Part shown: positions 23,303 to 34,203 of the stretch, piece after piece
Position numbering within the stretch: the first letter of the stretch is position 1
Layout: each line of letters starts with the position of its first letter
Origin: Chamaecyparis obtusa
Lineage: Eukaryota; Streptophyta; Pinopsida; Cupressales; Cupressaceae
Assembly (NCBI GenBank): GCA_027943335.1
Contig: BSBK01006741.1
Span: forward strand, 248,001 to 312,000
Length of the DNA: 64,000 bases
Reading direction: 5' to 3'
The notes under the pieces: generated by a model
Seen by the model: the letters and a program-made list of their open reading frames with translations, nothing else
Database searches by the model: none
Told to the model about the DNA's origin: nothing
Translations under genes and position numbers: made by a program

Positions 23303-23980
23303 AAAGGGACATTTATCATAGCCATAGAAACATGATTATTTTAAAATGGAATACACCAAGGAGTACCATCAGAAATATTGACTATTTACAATCATGAATA
23401 GTTAACCTTAATCAAATAGCTCATTTTTTTATTAGCATGTGTAGTCTCCATGTATATGAAAAATGAATGAAATATCAAGCTGAAATAAAATAGTGAACAA
23501 GAACTCAAATTCAAGGCCTAATTTATCAAGAGAAAAAAACATTAGGATGAAAGAAAAATCATTAAGAATATAGACAAATCATAAGGACTATAGAAAAATC
23601 ATTAAGACTAGAAAATCAAGTTCTAGAAAAATCATTACGACTATAGAAAAATCATTTAGACTAGAAAATCAAGTTGTAGAAATGGATGGTTATGATGCTT
23701 TGCAATTACAAAAATTGAACATTCATCATTTGGTACTTCTTTGTGTATTCCATTTAATTTTTTCAGCTGTCGTGTTTATGTGCATGTTCTTTATGTGTTT
23801 GGATTCTCTCCCTTGCAAGGGATACGTTGATAGGTAATTGATTTGAAAGCATAATGATTTGATAGTATTTTTTCAGGATAGGCGTAATCATCCCACCAAC
23901 CTTAATTAGAAACATTTTTTATATATGTCAAGTACTTATAATTAGTATGCCCAAAAAACATAGACTTAGTAATAAAAGCA
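23303..23980 (+). repeat. Direct duplication, copy 2 (0.68 kb)
   Basis: Second copy of 21961-22638, 1342 bases downstream. The hairpin A-C cluster lies between the copies. Confidence 0.85.
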
Positions 23981-23982
23981 TA

Positions 23983-25107
23983 AGGTTTCACATCCACATC
24001 TGCCCTAGTAAGTATTAGAGCCTTTCAAATTTGTAAAGAACACAAACTTTGCAAATCAAATTGATATTTCATTAAAACCTATGTTCTTGATCAAGTTCTT
24101 AAAGATTAAAGCATGAAACCAACAAGTTCTTCACCTATGTTCTTCATGGTTGTGGAAGTTTTGATGGAGTTATATGTAACCTTTGGAAGTCATTGTATGA
24201 CATACTTAAGCCTGGAGTGTACGGCAATCCTGAACAGAGATTCAATAAAAATAGAAGTTTAAATCTGCAAGTCCATTGTGTTATGTATTGTTGAAAGGCT
24301 TCTTTACTTATTGTTTTGGTTTCTAAATTCAAGGATGGAATAGTAAGCAATCTCCAAGCATTCATTTCATCATTGAATGTATAATTGTGAGCACTTTAAA
24401 ATTATTTTCCTTACATTTTGACTGGTAAAACCAATGACTGTTCCAAGTAATGTTTTTAATCCTTTGAAGTTTCTCATGATCCTGATGTAAGTTGATTAGA
24501 TTAAGAAATTTGGGGATCCAATAGAACTTTATGGGAGTTCAAAAAATGTTTTGGAAGACTTAGAGGAACTATTACCATGACTGTTCCTTCATCTACAATG
24601 AGTTAGATTGAATTTGCTAAGTTTTTCCTTTGTTTTGAAGAGTATTTTGTAATATATTTCCTTTCCATGGACCCAAAGGCCTAGTACCCATGGAAAGAGG
24701 ATACTAACAATGTATTATACAACTCTAATATTCTTGACTTGCAAAGATTTGAGAAAGTAAAGAGAACACTGGCTAGAACAGTGTGTTCCTTAAGGGAATT
24801 GATAGCTAGGGAGCAACAGTGAGTGTTTGGCCCTAAGGGCGAGGCATTTTTATGATTTGGATAGTCATATATTGGTATACTAATGGTCTAAAAAGTCATG
24901 ATAAGTGCCTCTCAAACCTCTCCAAACATGTAAGATTGTCTTTAAATACTTTATTGATTTCTTCTAAACATTAACCAAATCAAAACTACATTTTAATAAG
25001 TGAATAAGTCAAACCACTAGTCTCCAAAGAATTCAATAAGTGAATATGAATGTTTGAAAACTACTCCCAACAATTATTAAACAAAATAAAGTATGTTTAA
25101 GAATTGT
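23983..25107. other. CACTA interior without recognisable gene
   Basis: A 73-codon minus-strand frame at 24144-24365 has no known domain. A short perfect hairpin, CTTTCCATGG with CCATGGAAAG, lies at 24661-24697 around a 17-base loop. From about 24895 a dispersed repeat begins (TCATGATAAGTGCCTCTC) that recurs at 25874. Confidence 0.5.
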
Positions 25108-26632
25108 TGGGACTGGTCCTTTGGCGTGTATTAGACATAGTAGAATTTTCAACATATTATTATCATTCTATTTCTTTTAATCTACCGGTGTCATGCCCTA
25201 GCCCATGCTTTATCTCCATTATTTGATGTTATTCACTATTTTGAAATGTTGACTGTGGTTATTAAATGGAAAAAATAGAAAAAAAAATTAACACAAAACA
25301 AAATTTACAAAACTGAACCAATGGCATGTTTACAACAAAGAAATAGAATGATAATAATATGCTAAAAAATTTGTTTAATACACGCCAAAGGACCAGTTGT
25401 ATGAAATTTTCAATCACATAGCATTTCATTGTTGTATGAGTGGATTGTGTAGGAACAGTTAACATTAAACAAGAAACAAACTCCTCAACACATCTTGGAA
25501 ACCATTGAATTCAATAATAAATGAAACCTAACACCAACACTATTCCTTCCATTCACTTCTACCAAGAACAAAGCATTTAATTCATTCAACATTACATATA
25601 ATCATTAGACAGTTACATTTCCTAACTGTGTAGAGGAACAATCACGACCAAAACAATCAAAAGTACTTTCACCCTTGCACAAGTTATTCCAAACTTCAAG
25701 TAAAATGAGAAATATGCTATATCAAATCATTCATATTTATAGTAACCATTCAAAGGGTCATTTTGTCAATGAACCCTCTGAATGTACCCCTACGACAGAG
25801 AAAGAAAACCTCAAAATAGAGAAAGGAAACTTAGTAAAACCAATCTATGCCATTGTTTGTGAGGGTACAGTCATGATAAGTGCCTCTCAAACCTCTCCAA
25901 ACATGTAAGAATGTCTTTAAATACTTTATTGATCTCTTCTAAACATTAACGTATGGATAGTCAAACCAGTAGTCTCCAAAGCATTCAATAAGTGAATATG
26001 AATGTTTGAAAACTTTCCTCTCAACTTCCCTAACCACTCGTAATTGATTAGAGGGATTAGTTGAGTGTTTAGACACTAAAACTTCTTAAACATACTTTAT
26101 CTAATATGATGAATTATAATATCAACAAACGTGAATCCAAATATTTCAAAATAGTGAATCGATATCCTTGAGCACAAGCACCAATAACATCAAATAATGG
26201 TGATAAAGCATGGGCTAGGGCACAACACTAGTAGAATGCAATCATTTCAGTGAGCATTCATGATCAAATAAAATGCAATTCATTTGAAATTTGTAGTCGA
26301 ATATGATACCAGAGGCTCAAAAGACATTGCCCGTCAAAGATACCAATCAAAGATGAAGAAATCACATACCTTCTCTCGCACTCAGCTTGCATGAAGGAAG
26401 ATTTGATAGCCAAATCTTCCTTGTACCACACAAAGAACATGCCATTGGTTCAGTTTAGCTTGTTATTATCATATTAGATAAAGTATGTTTAAAAATTGTT
26501 AGTAAGGATAGGAATAGTGGAGATTCTAGAAATATCCTTCTAACCAATTAGGAGTGGTTGGGGAAGTTGAGAGGAAAGTTTTCAAACATTCATATTCACT
26601 TATTGAATTCTTTGGAGACTACTGGTTTGACT
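24895..26632. repeat. Dispersed repeat family in direct and inverted copies
   Basis: The sequence TCATGATAAGTGCCTCTCAA to AATGTTTGAAAACT occurs at 24895-25065 and 25874-26015. Its second part is repeated in reverse at 26468-26632, so 25951-26110 and 26468-26632 form an inverted pair with about 360 bases between. A second inverted pair joins 25108-25185 (GGTCCTTTGGCGTGTATTA) and 25311-25400. No coding sequence. Confidence 0.8.
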
Positions 26633-26814
26633 GTCCATGCATTACCAGTGACTAAGATTCATTAAAGGATACAAAACCCTTGATTTTTGGTTATTGTGTG
26701 TGGATTCATCTGCTTTAGCCAAGAAGATCAAGAAGATTGGGTAGGAGGACATTGTGGTAGAAGAAGTATTTAAAGATATTTACATGTCCCCTATCCATAA
26801 AATCAAGACTATAG

Positions 26815-27126
26815 GTGATGAAGACTATGTTGAGGATGAGGGGGGTCTTAATCAGGGAGGGGCAACAAGAAGTAACAAAAAAAATTTCAGGAGTTTGGAA
26901 CAACATTTCAGAATCCATGAATGGTATGGGTAAGGTGACCTTCATTATTGGTCGTGACTTCAATGAAACATTGGATATGGCTAATAAGAAGAAGGATCAC
27001 TTGTTGATAGTGTTCCTAGAGGGAAGGGGGATTGTGAAAGACTTGTTATCATTGTATTGTGTATTTGCAATATGTTTGGATGTAGGGCAGACCAGGAGAA
27101 TGAAGTATCACTCATTAATTGCATGA
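26815..27126 (+). pseudogene. LINE endonuclease-like scrap
   Basis: A 103-codon open frame contains KVTFIIGRDFNETLDMANKK, which resembles the GDFN box of the apurinic endonuclease of plant LINEs (Arg here where Gly is usual), followed by a Leu-rich stretch and LSLYCVFAICLDV. The similarity is short and nothing of LINE reverse transcriptase follows. From 27003 the frame enters the tandem array. I treat it as a probable non-LTR remnant, with low certainty. Confidence 0.3.
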
Positions 27127-27871
27127 TAACCCAGTTTTGAAGGGTCACTGGTTGAGGGGACAGTCAAGGTCTAGATGTTGATAGTGTTTTTTGAGGCAAG
27201 GGGGATTGTAAAAGAATTTTTATCATTGTATTGTGTATTTCCAATATGTTTGGATGCAGGGCAGAACAAGAGAATGAAGGATCACTCACTGATTTCATGA
27301 TAACCTAGTTTTGAAGGGTCACTAGTTGAGGGGACAGTCAAGGTCCAGATTTTGATAGTGTTCCTTGAGGGAAGGGTGATTGTGAAAGAATTTTATCATT
27401 GTATTGTGTATTTCCAATATGTTTGGATGCAGGGAAGACTAGGAGAATGAAGGATCACTCACTGATTGCATGATAACCCAGTTTTGAAGGGTCAATGGTT
27501 GAGGGGACAGTCAAGGTCCAGATGTTGATAATGTTCCTTGAGAGAAGGGGGATTGTGAAAGACTTATTATCATTGTATTTTGTATTTCCAATATGTTTGG
27601 ATGCAGGGAAAACTAGGAGAATGAAGGATCACTCAATGATTGCATTATAACCTAGTTTTGAAGGGTCACTGGTTGAGGGGACAGTCAAGGTCTGGATGTT
27701 GATAGTGTTCCTTGAGGGAGGGGAGATTGTGAAAGGCTTGTTATCATCGTATTGTGTATTTCCAATATGTTTGGATGTAGGGAAGACTAGGAGAATGAAG
27801 GATCACTCATTGATTACATGATAACCCAGTTTTGAAGGGTCATTGGTTGAGGGGACAGTCAAGGTCTAGAT
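27003..27871 (+). repeat. Tandem array, five units of about 174 bases
   Basis: GTTGATAGTGTTCC-type starts recur at 27003, 27178, 27351, 27524 and 27698 (spacings 175, 173, 173, 174). Each unit holds ATTGTGAAAGACTTG, TTTCCAATATGTTTGGATG and GTTGAGGGGACAGTCAAGG. Units differ at scattered sites. The first unit overlaps the LINE-like frame. Confidence 0.95.
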
Positions 27872-28036
27872 GACTAGGCCATTCGAGGACCCTATTTCTT
27901 TGTATTAATTTCTATTCAAATTGGATGCATGTATTTCTTGTGAATTATTAGCTGCTATGTATCTTGCAACTGCGTCTGTAAATCTGCATATACTTCTCTA
28001 GGGTTGTAAGCCACTTAGGGATCAAAATAGAGAAAC

Positions 28037-28453
28037 TAAATCAAAATCATTCTTTGTCCTATTTCCTGTTATCAAAGTCTCAACTATCAATGATACAATA
28101 CATTTGATGACCTAAGCTATCAATAGAAATGGCACCTAGCTAGAAGCTCACGGGCTATCCATTTGATAACCAGGGTCAACATTTCAAAAAAATGGATATC
28201 CTTGAGCACAAGCACCAATAACATCAAATAATGGAGTTAAATCACTAAATCAAAATTGTTCTTTGTCCTATTTCCTTTTAACAAAGTCTCAACTATCAAT
28301 GATACAATATATTTGATACCCTAAGCTATCAATACAAATGGCACCTAGCTAGAATCTCACAGGCTATCCATTTGATAACCACAATCAACATTTTAAAAAA
28401 ATGGATATCCTTGAGCACAAGCACCAATAAAATCAAATAATGGAGTTAAAGCA
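28037..28453 (+). repeat. Tandem duplication, unit about 208 bases
   Basis: CTAAATCAAAATCATTCTTTG at 28037 and CTAAATCAAAATTGTTCTTTG at 28245 start two copies. Both contain CAACTATCAATGATACAATA and end with GAGCACAAGCACCAATAA. The last part recurs at 26165 and 28585 as a dispersed repeat. Confidence 0.9.
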
Positions 28454-28979
28454 CGGGCTAGGGCATGACACTAGTACAATGCGGTCATTTTAGTGAGCAT
28501 TTCAGAAATATACAATGGTGTCATTAAACATGCCAGTAATATCAACAAACATGAATCCAAACATTTCATAACAGTGAATCAATATCCTTGAGTACAAGCA
28601 CCAATAACATCAAATAATAGGGATAAAGCATTGGCTAGGGCATGACACCAGTAGAATGCGATCATTTCAGAGAGCATTCATGATTAAATAAAATGCAATG
28701 CATTTGAAATTTGTGGTTGAATATGGTGGCAGAGGCTTGAAAGATGAAGAAATCACATACCTTCTCTCACACCTAGCTTTCGCTCATTTTCTCCTGCTCC
28801 TTTTCTATGCCAATCGAAATAAAAATGATTTGGTGCTTCACTTTTTTTTTATGTATACCTGAAACTGTCGTAATTCTGATGGTCAATTTTAAACCCATCA
28901 GAATACTGACACCATCGGGGCCTTTTTTTTAAAAAAATAACAAATTCATTAAAAAAAATTTACCCGTCAAAAGTGTCTA
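28454..28979. other. Right subterminal region of the CACTA element
   Basis: Dispersed repeat copies (GGGCTAGGGCATGACAC at 28456 and a variant at 28633), then an A and T-rich end with CCATCAGAATACTGACACC and CCATCGGGG motifs that resemble left subterminal sequence. No gene. Confidence 0.5.
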
Positions 28980-29007
28980 TCAAAATTTGGCCCCAAATGT
29001 AGTAGTG
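28980..29007 (-). repeat. Right terminal inverted repeat of the CACTA element
   Basis: On the plus strand it ends GGCCCCAAATGTAGTAGTG and is followed by TTT. Reversed, it matches the left terminus at 22 of 24 positions. Confidence 0.75.
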
Positions 29008-29010
29008 TTT

Positions 29011-31129
29011 AGTTACAATATGCAACTAGAAACTCTCATATAGGTCAAAGTCTTGAATTGAATAAAATAGTTGCCCACTTTTCTGATTTGGGTTTTTAAT
29101 GCTTTGAAATGGTCATGATGAGGTCTATGGATTGAGTGGCTACAGGGAACCTCATCACATGAACCATTCATAACATCACCATGGAAGAGGCATCAAGAGT
29201 CTGGTCATTTGGGTTTCGTATCTTCATCATGAAATCATTGAATTCAATCTATCCAATATCATCATTGATGATTTTTCTATGCAAATTGGCCATCTTGGAG
29301 GGCTTATTGTGGTCCATTAACTTGAACTTCATTAATTGCACTGTTGACACACCTTGATATTTTTCACTTGAAATAAAACACTTGTAATAATTTATTATTT
29401 GAAATCAAACTAACTACAAAAATGAAAGAAAAACCTAGCCAAGGAAATAGAAAAGATTAAACAAAAGGAGGACAAAAACCAAACAAGAACAAAAGGATAC
29501 CTATGCAACACAAATACCCTTAAAAAAGAAAATAAAACCCCATTAAAGACTAACTCTCATCAACTTTTGGGGTTTCAAGGTTCAGGAATGTTAATACCAC
29601 CAATACTACAAAAACCATCATGAGATAGTTTAAAAAATTTATGCAATCATGGCTTTGTGGATGCTTGATCCCCAACTACCCTTTCAAGGATAGGGAGTGA
29701 AGACACCCTGACACCCCAATATCAATCTAGTGGCTCAGTGTTTTTGGATCAGGGATAGTTTGTCCCTGATCATCCCTTTAAGGATCGGGGGTCACACCAC
29801 CCTTGACTCCTTAAAAGAATTAATTAGTCAACATTAAAACTTGTTCATGAATTAGGGATCTCATGATCCCCAACCCTTTTTAGGCATCAAGGGTCATGAG
29901 ATCCCTGACATTACGATGTTGAATAACTTATGGTTTTTTGAATCTCTATATGTGAAGTTTCCTCAATCTGGTAGGGCACAAAATGGGGAACCCCTCCCAC
30001 CATTGAAGGTCTCAACAAAACCTAGAAGAAGAAAACTACGAAGAAAAACAAAAAATTGTAGAACCAACAATAAATGAAACTAAAAACAAAACCAAATCGA
30101 CAAGGAAAACTAGAACAAGGGAGAATCATCCTATGATGAAGAGAATATAAGATGGCCAATGATCATGTGGTGATGATGACAACCCAGGAGACTAGGGACT
30201 TGTGGACAACGTACACACAACAAACCTCAATTATTTTGTTAAAGACTCTAGAGAATTGAAACACTTGATCTATAAATAGGGTTAAAGTGTTGAAATGAGG
30301 GCATTTCCCCCTTATATATGGGTTTTTGGATAACATCACCCTGTCCCCCTATCAGAGATTGGGGTTTCAATAGTTTGAAAACCTCCAAACACCCCCAAAA
30401 CCTTGAAGCACAAATCTCCAACTCTATATCCTTGGGGCTTTGGGTCTTAGAGGATTGAGATATCAAGGGTGTGGAGAAGATCATACTACCTTCCACTCTT
30501 TAATGCTTGAAGAGAATCCCAACATTAACTTAGGCCAAATCGAACAAGAAAATAAAAGAAAAAAGAGGAAGAAAGAGAAGAACAAGAGGAAAAGAAATAG
30601 AAAAAAGGCCCCTATACACTTCAAAAATTTGAAGGGTTTCAAATCTTTTGATGGCCATTTGGGACAATCTTCCTATAATGACTCTGATCTACATCCAACC
30701 AAGAGAACAATTTCTTTAGACCTCATTTTTTAAATGTGATATTTCTATGATATAAAAAAATCTAGCAATAAATACCAACTAGATACTTTGCAAAAAGACA
30801 CTTCCTCACCCAACTCCTAGGCCAGGTCCTAGTAGGGGTGAATTCTTCTTTGTATTTTTGGCTAATAAATACCTTTTCCTTGTATCAGCAACCTTTTAGA
30901 AGGTATCCACTAGATGGTAACATCCCCAAAAAAGTCACTTACCCCAACATGAAGGAAAATGAGAAGAAAATAATTGAAAAAGTAAATAAAGGAAGAAATC
31001 AAAAGGAAAGAAAAAAAACCAAAACTGACGCAAAATGAAAACATGCCCCTAAAATAATATATACAAAATGAGATTATTCCTTTCAAGATCCAAAACAATG
31101 TTTCAATAATTTTCCATTGAGAGGTAATG
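29011..31129. other. Region without recognisable gene
   Basis: No domain is visible in any frame. A lysine-rich frame at 30440-30733 is low complexity and unlikely to be real. Two perfect dyads occur: GATCAGGGA with TCCCTGATC (29747-29771) and AGGGATCTCATGA with TCATGAGATCCCT (29854-29906). Confidence 0.5.
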
Positions 31130-32781
31130 GAACTGATTCTCCATCTAAAGTGTTGATCCTAAGGGTACTCTCTCCCAAAATCTCTGCAATCTGATATAGA
31201 CCAGTCCAAAATCTCTCAAACTTGGTATGACTCCCCGGATTTTATTTTTCCTTGTCCTAAATGAGGACAAGGTCATAGATCCTAAAATATTTTATAGTGG
31301 CTCATGTGTCAAACCATCGCTTGACAACAACCTAATATTTTTCTATGAGTGACCTTTAGTGTCTCCTTCGATAAACTTGAGGATAAGGACCTTAAGGATC
31401 ATTGGAAAAATGGTGTCCAATCCATAAATGATCTAGTATAGAAAGGTTCCTAATGATTTCTTGATCCTAACTCTATCAATCCACAACACATATTTAAGTT
31501 GGGTGTGCCAATCCTTTAGGTTCTGATCAAGCATGTATATGATAACAGTAATCAAATTTGTATTGTTGGATTTAGCTACCTCTTTGTCTTGTGGATAATA
31601 ATTAGATGCAAATTTAATATGTACTTCATTCTTGAAAGCCCATTACATAAGGGAAGTTGAAGAAAAGGAGGGGCCATTATCACATATACAAAAAAAAGGC
31701 ATTCCAAAACTATAACAATAAACTCTTATAGAAACCTAGTGATGACCTTTGTGGTGTAATTCTTACAAGATTGTGCTTCAATCCATCACATGCAATAATC
31801 AATAGTTGTCAAGATATACCTATGCCCTATAAATGATGGAGGATTAATCATTCCAATACAAATATGGCCCCATTAGGAAAATGGATGTACCTCATAAACC
31901 AATTGGAGGAAAATTCCATGATTCCTTTCTCATATTGTGTTGTTCTGAGAAATGTGACATGACTTGACATGGTCATTGGTATCCTTAAATAAAGTCGACC
32001 AATAGTATCTTGATCTTAGAATTTCGTGGGTAGTTTATTTTGTGGATCCATTCCTAGTACCATACTTATCATGAAAATAAATTAGGACTTTCTTGGTCTC
32101 ATCCCTATTCAAACACCTTAGGTACAATCCCAAATAATTGCATTTGTAAAGTTTCCCATTCTTACACATGTAACAACTTCTCTTTATATTTAATGCTCTT
32201 CTTTGGGAACTATTCATTCCTACAGGGAAGTAATTTTGCAATAAGTAATAAACCACATCCCTATACCAAACATTTGTGATCACTCCTTTGTTTGTGTAAA
32301 TTTGACATACAAGGCCTTCATCTGATTCCACAATTATCTTGGTCAATCCCTAGCCCCATACTAGTTTTATTGGTTGAATTTCCAAGTGAAATTCCTAAAG
32401 AATTCACATCTATTTTCCTCTTCTTTCACCCAACTCATTCTGCATCAACAATGACTTTACCGCTGGGTCTAGGACTATGGCTATCACCTTACTTCTCAAG
32501 ATATAGTGTTGTAACTTTTTAACTGCTTTCACCAAGGAAAAGGATTTCTTATGTACATTCAAATATATTATCTCATCATTTTTTAGAGGAAAACTCACAA
32601 AAGTAGTGGTCCTTTCCATTTTTCTATTTTCCTTTTGGGTGAGTATCCCAGTGTAAGAATATTCAGATGCAAAAGTATATACCTTAAAAGGTAACCTATA
32701 ATTAGAACTAGCCAACATGGGAGTGCTAGCAATAGATAACTTAATTTCTTTAAAATATTTCTTGGCCAAAGACATCCATTC
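31130..32781 (-). pseudogene. Ty3/gypsy pol fragment (RT end, RNase H, integrase)
   Basis: Read from 32781 downwards: a piece of RT thumb and RNase H, with KYFKEIKLSIASTPMLAS, LPFKVYTFASEYSY, GILTQKE, LQHYILRSKVIAIV and LLMQNELGERRGK (32773-32410). Then come the linker and the integrase zinc region (VWYRDVVYYLLQNYFP, SSQRRALNIK, at 32346-32035). Lower down are scattered integrase remnants with many stops to about 31130. The left part is only followed as short matches. The gag, protease and catalytic RT parts are missing, because a copia LTR starts at 32782 exactly where the frame is cut. It is a dead fragment of a gypsy element unlike the other two in this window. Confidence 0.75.
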
Positions 32782-33532
32782 TGTTGGAAAAATATGTCTC
32801 AACCTTGTAGTCACAAGTGGCAACTATTTTTATGTTGTATAAAACTTTGAGCTTAATTTTCAAGGTCTTAGAGGTTCTAGAAGGGGTCAAAACTTGTTTG
32901 ACATGACACAACATGATCATTGTTGTAGAGCACTTCGAGAGGTTTCCAAAAAGTGGTTATACTAGAAAATCAAGTACACTGTTCAAAAGTTATGGCCTTC
33001 AAAAGTTGGGCCTCTTGAAATAGGAAATGTACAAATGTGTCAAACATGTAAATAAGTTGTAAAGGGGAGTTTCACGTATAAGTGTGTGTATTGAAACATC
33101 ATCGGTCATCTTTTATTGGAGGTAACCACCTTATTGGGTGGTTTTAGCCCATGGTTTAATAATACCATTTGACAACTTCTTGTATTGTATCTCCTATAAA
33201 GTAGGGGCATGAGATGGATGTTGTGTGTAAGAGGCTTATAGCTTTCTATATACCTCTGGATCTCTTTCAGTGATACTCTTGAAAGAAGCTTGTTCTACAA
33301 GTATATTGTAATATGTTTTTCATTTTTCAATAATATATTATGTTGCTTTTAGAGTGTGGGGTTTTCTCCCAAAAGGGTTTTCCCATGTAAACATTTATGT
33401 TGTGGTATGAATGTTATTTGCCTTATAATTATTTCTATTAAGTTTTTGTAACTATGAAAAATATTTAAGAATTTTTTTATCTCCACTTAGGGCTAGTGTA
33501 GGAAGTTGTTCTACTACTTTAACTTCCTTACA
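32782..33532 (+). repeat. 5' LTR of the truncated copia element
   Basis: Begins TGTTGGAAAAATATGTC at the point where the gypsy frame breaks, and ends CTTCCTTACA two bases before a primer site. It is 751 bases. The boundaries rest on the TG and CA ends and the primer site only. Confidence 0.75.
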
Positions 33533-33534
33533 AG

Positions 33535-33546
33535 TGGTATCAAATA
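33535..33546 (+). other. Primer-binding site of the truncated copia element
   Basis: TGGTATCAAATA, matching initiator-Met type TGGTATCAGAGC at 9 of 12 positions. Confidence 0.65.
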
Positions 33547-33655
33547 CTTATCACCTTTGGTTTTAGTTGTGGGTTGTTGGGTTTTTTGAGTTAATCTTGA
33601 TTTGAGTGGGAGCTCTTGTAGAAGGTAATTTTTTATCTTGTTGCAATAATTTCAA

Positions 33656-34203
33656 ATGGCTAGTTCATCAAGGATAATAGAGGTGGAGAGATTTTCTAGA
33701 AATAATCTTGAAATGTGAAAGCTGAAGATGGAGGATCTGCTAATAGATCAATATTTGTGGGAGGTTATTGATGATGTTTTCATGAAACATGGAGATCTAG
33801 ATAAGACTACTAAATATGCTATTATGGACTATAAAGCCAGGGGTCTAATCAGATTATGCTTGATAGATTCCATTTTAATCAATGTCCATGAAGAGTCCTC
33901 TATAAACAACCTATTAAAGAAATTTGGTGAAATGTATTAGGAAAAATATTTAGTAAATAATACTTTCTTGACGAAGAAACTATATACCTTGAGGGTGGAA
34001 AACTTACAGACCACCTGGAAGCATTCAATATGTTGGTAGCTTAGTTGGCATCCATTAGTGTCGAGATGGATGAGCAAGAGAATTGTCATATGCTTCTTTT
34101 TTCTTTACCTGATTCATGGTATTTGCTTGTTATGGTCGTTGACAATACTTCTATCATTTTAAGGATGGAAGATGTGGTGGGTTAATATTTTATTTCTAAA
34201 GAG
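33656..34203 (+). pseudogene. copia gag, N-terminal part, broken
   Basis: ATG at 33656 begins MASSSRIIEVERFSRNN, a standard copia Gag start. A TGA replaces an expected Trp at about 33716. The frame goes on as KLKMEDLLIDQYLWEVIDD and then DLDKTTKYAIMDYKARGLI (UBN2-type capsid region), reaching a TAG at 33940 where Gln is expected. After it, EKYLVNNTFLTKKLYTL continues the family pattern. Later parts are only partly readable. Confidence 0.75.

Larger units (their letters stand above)
19147..29007. mobile_element. CACTA (En/Spm-type) DNA transposon, non-autonomous, with captured sequence
   Basis: The left end reads CACTAGTACATTTGAGGCC. The right end, reversed, reads CACTACTACATTTGGGGCC. They agree at 22 of the first 24 positions, start with the diagnostic CACTA, and are flanked by TTT on both sides. 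Subterminal parts also resemble each other: GGTATTCTGACATCATTAG at 19273 against GTCAGTATTCTGATGGG reversed from about 28900. No transposase (TnpA or Tnp2) can be read in the 9.86 kb, so it would depend on an autonomous relative. Inside are a NOG1 gene fragment, a cluster of inverted repeats, a 0.68-kb direct duplication, a LINE-like scrap and two tandem arrays. Some of these may be later insertions. Confidence 0.75.

Noticed and set aside
21961..23980. Direct duplication considered as LTRs of a small retroelement
   Set aside because: No TG and CA ends, no primer-binding site, no purine tract and no target duplication.
24144..24365. 73-codon minus-strand open frame
   Set aside because: No domain, no conserved neighbours, length within chance.
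27003..27871. Five regular repeats considered as a CRISPR array
   Set aside because: Units are contiguous 174-base tandem copies without unique spacers, in plant DNA.
30440..30733. Lysine-rich 97-codon open frame
   Set aside because: Low complexity from an AAG and AAA-rich stretch, no domain, no supporting context.
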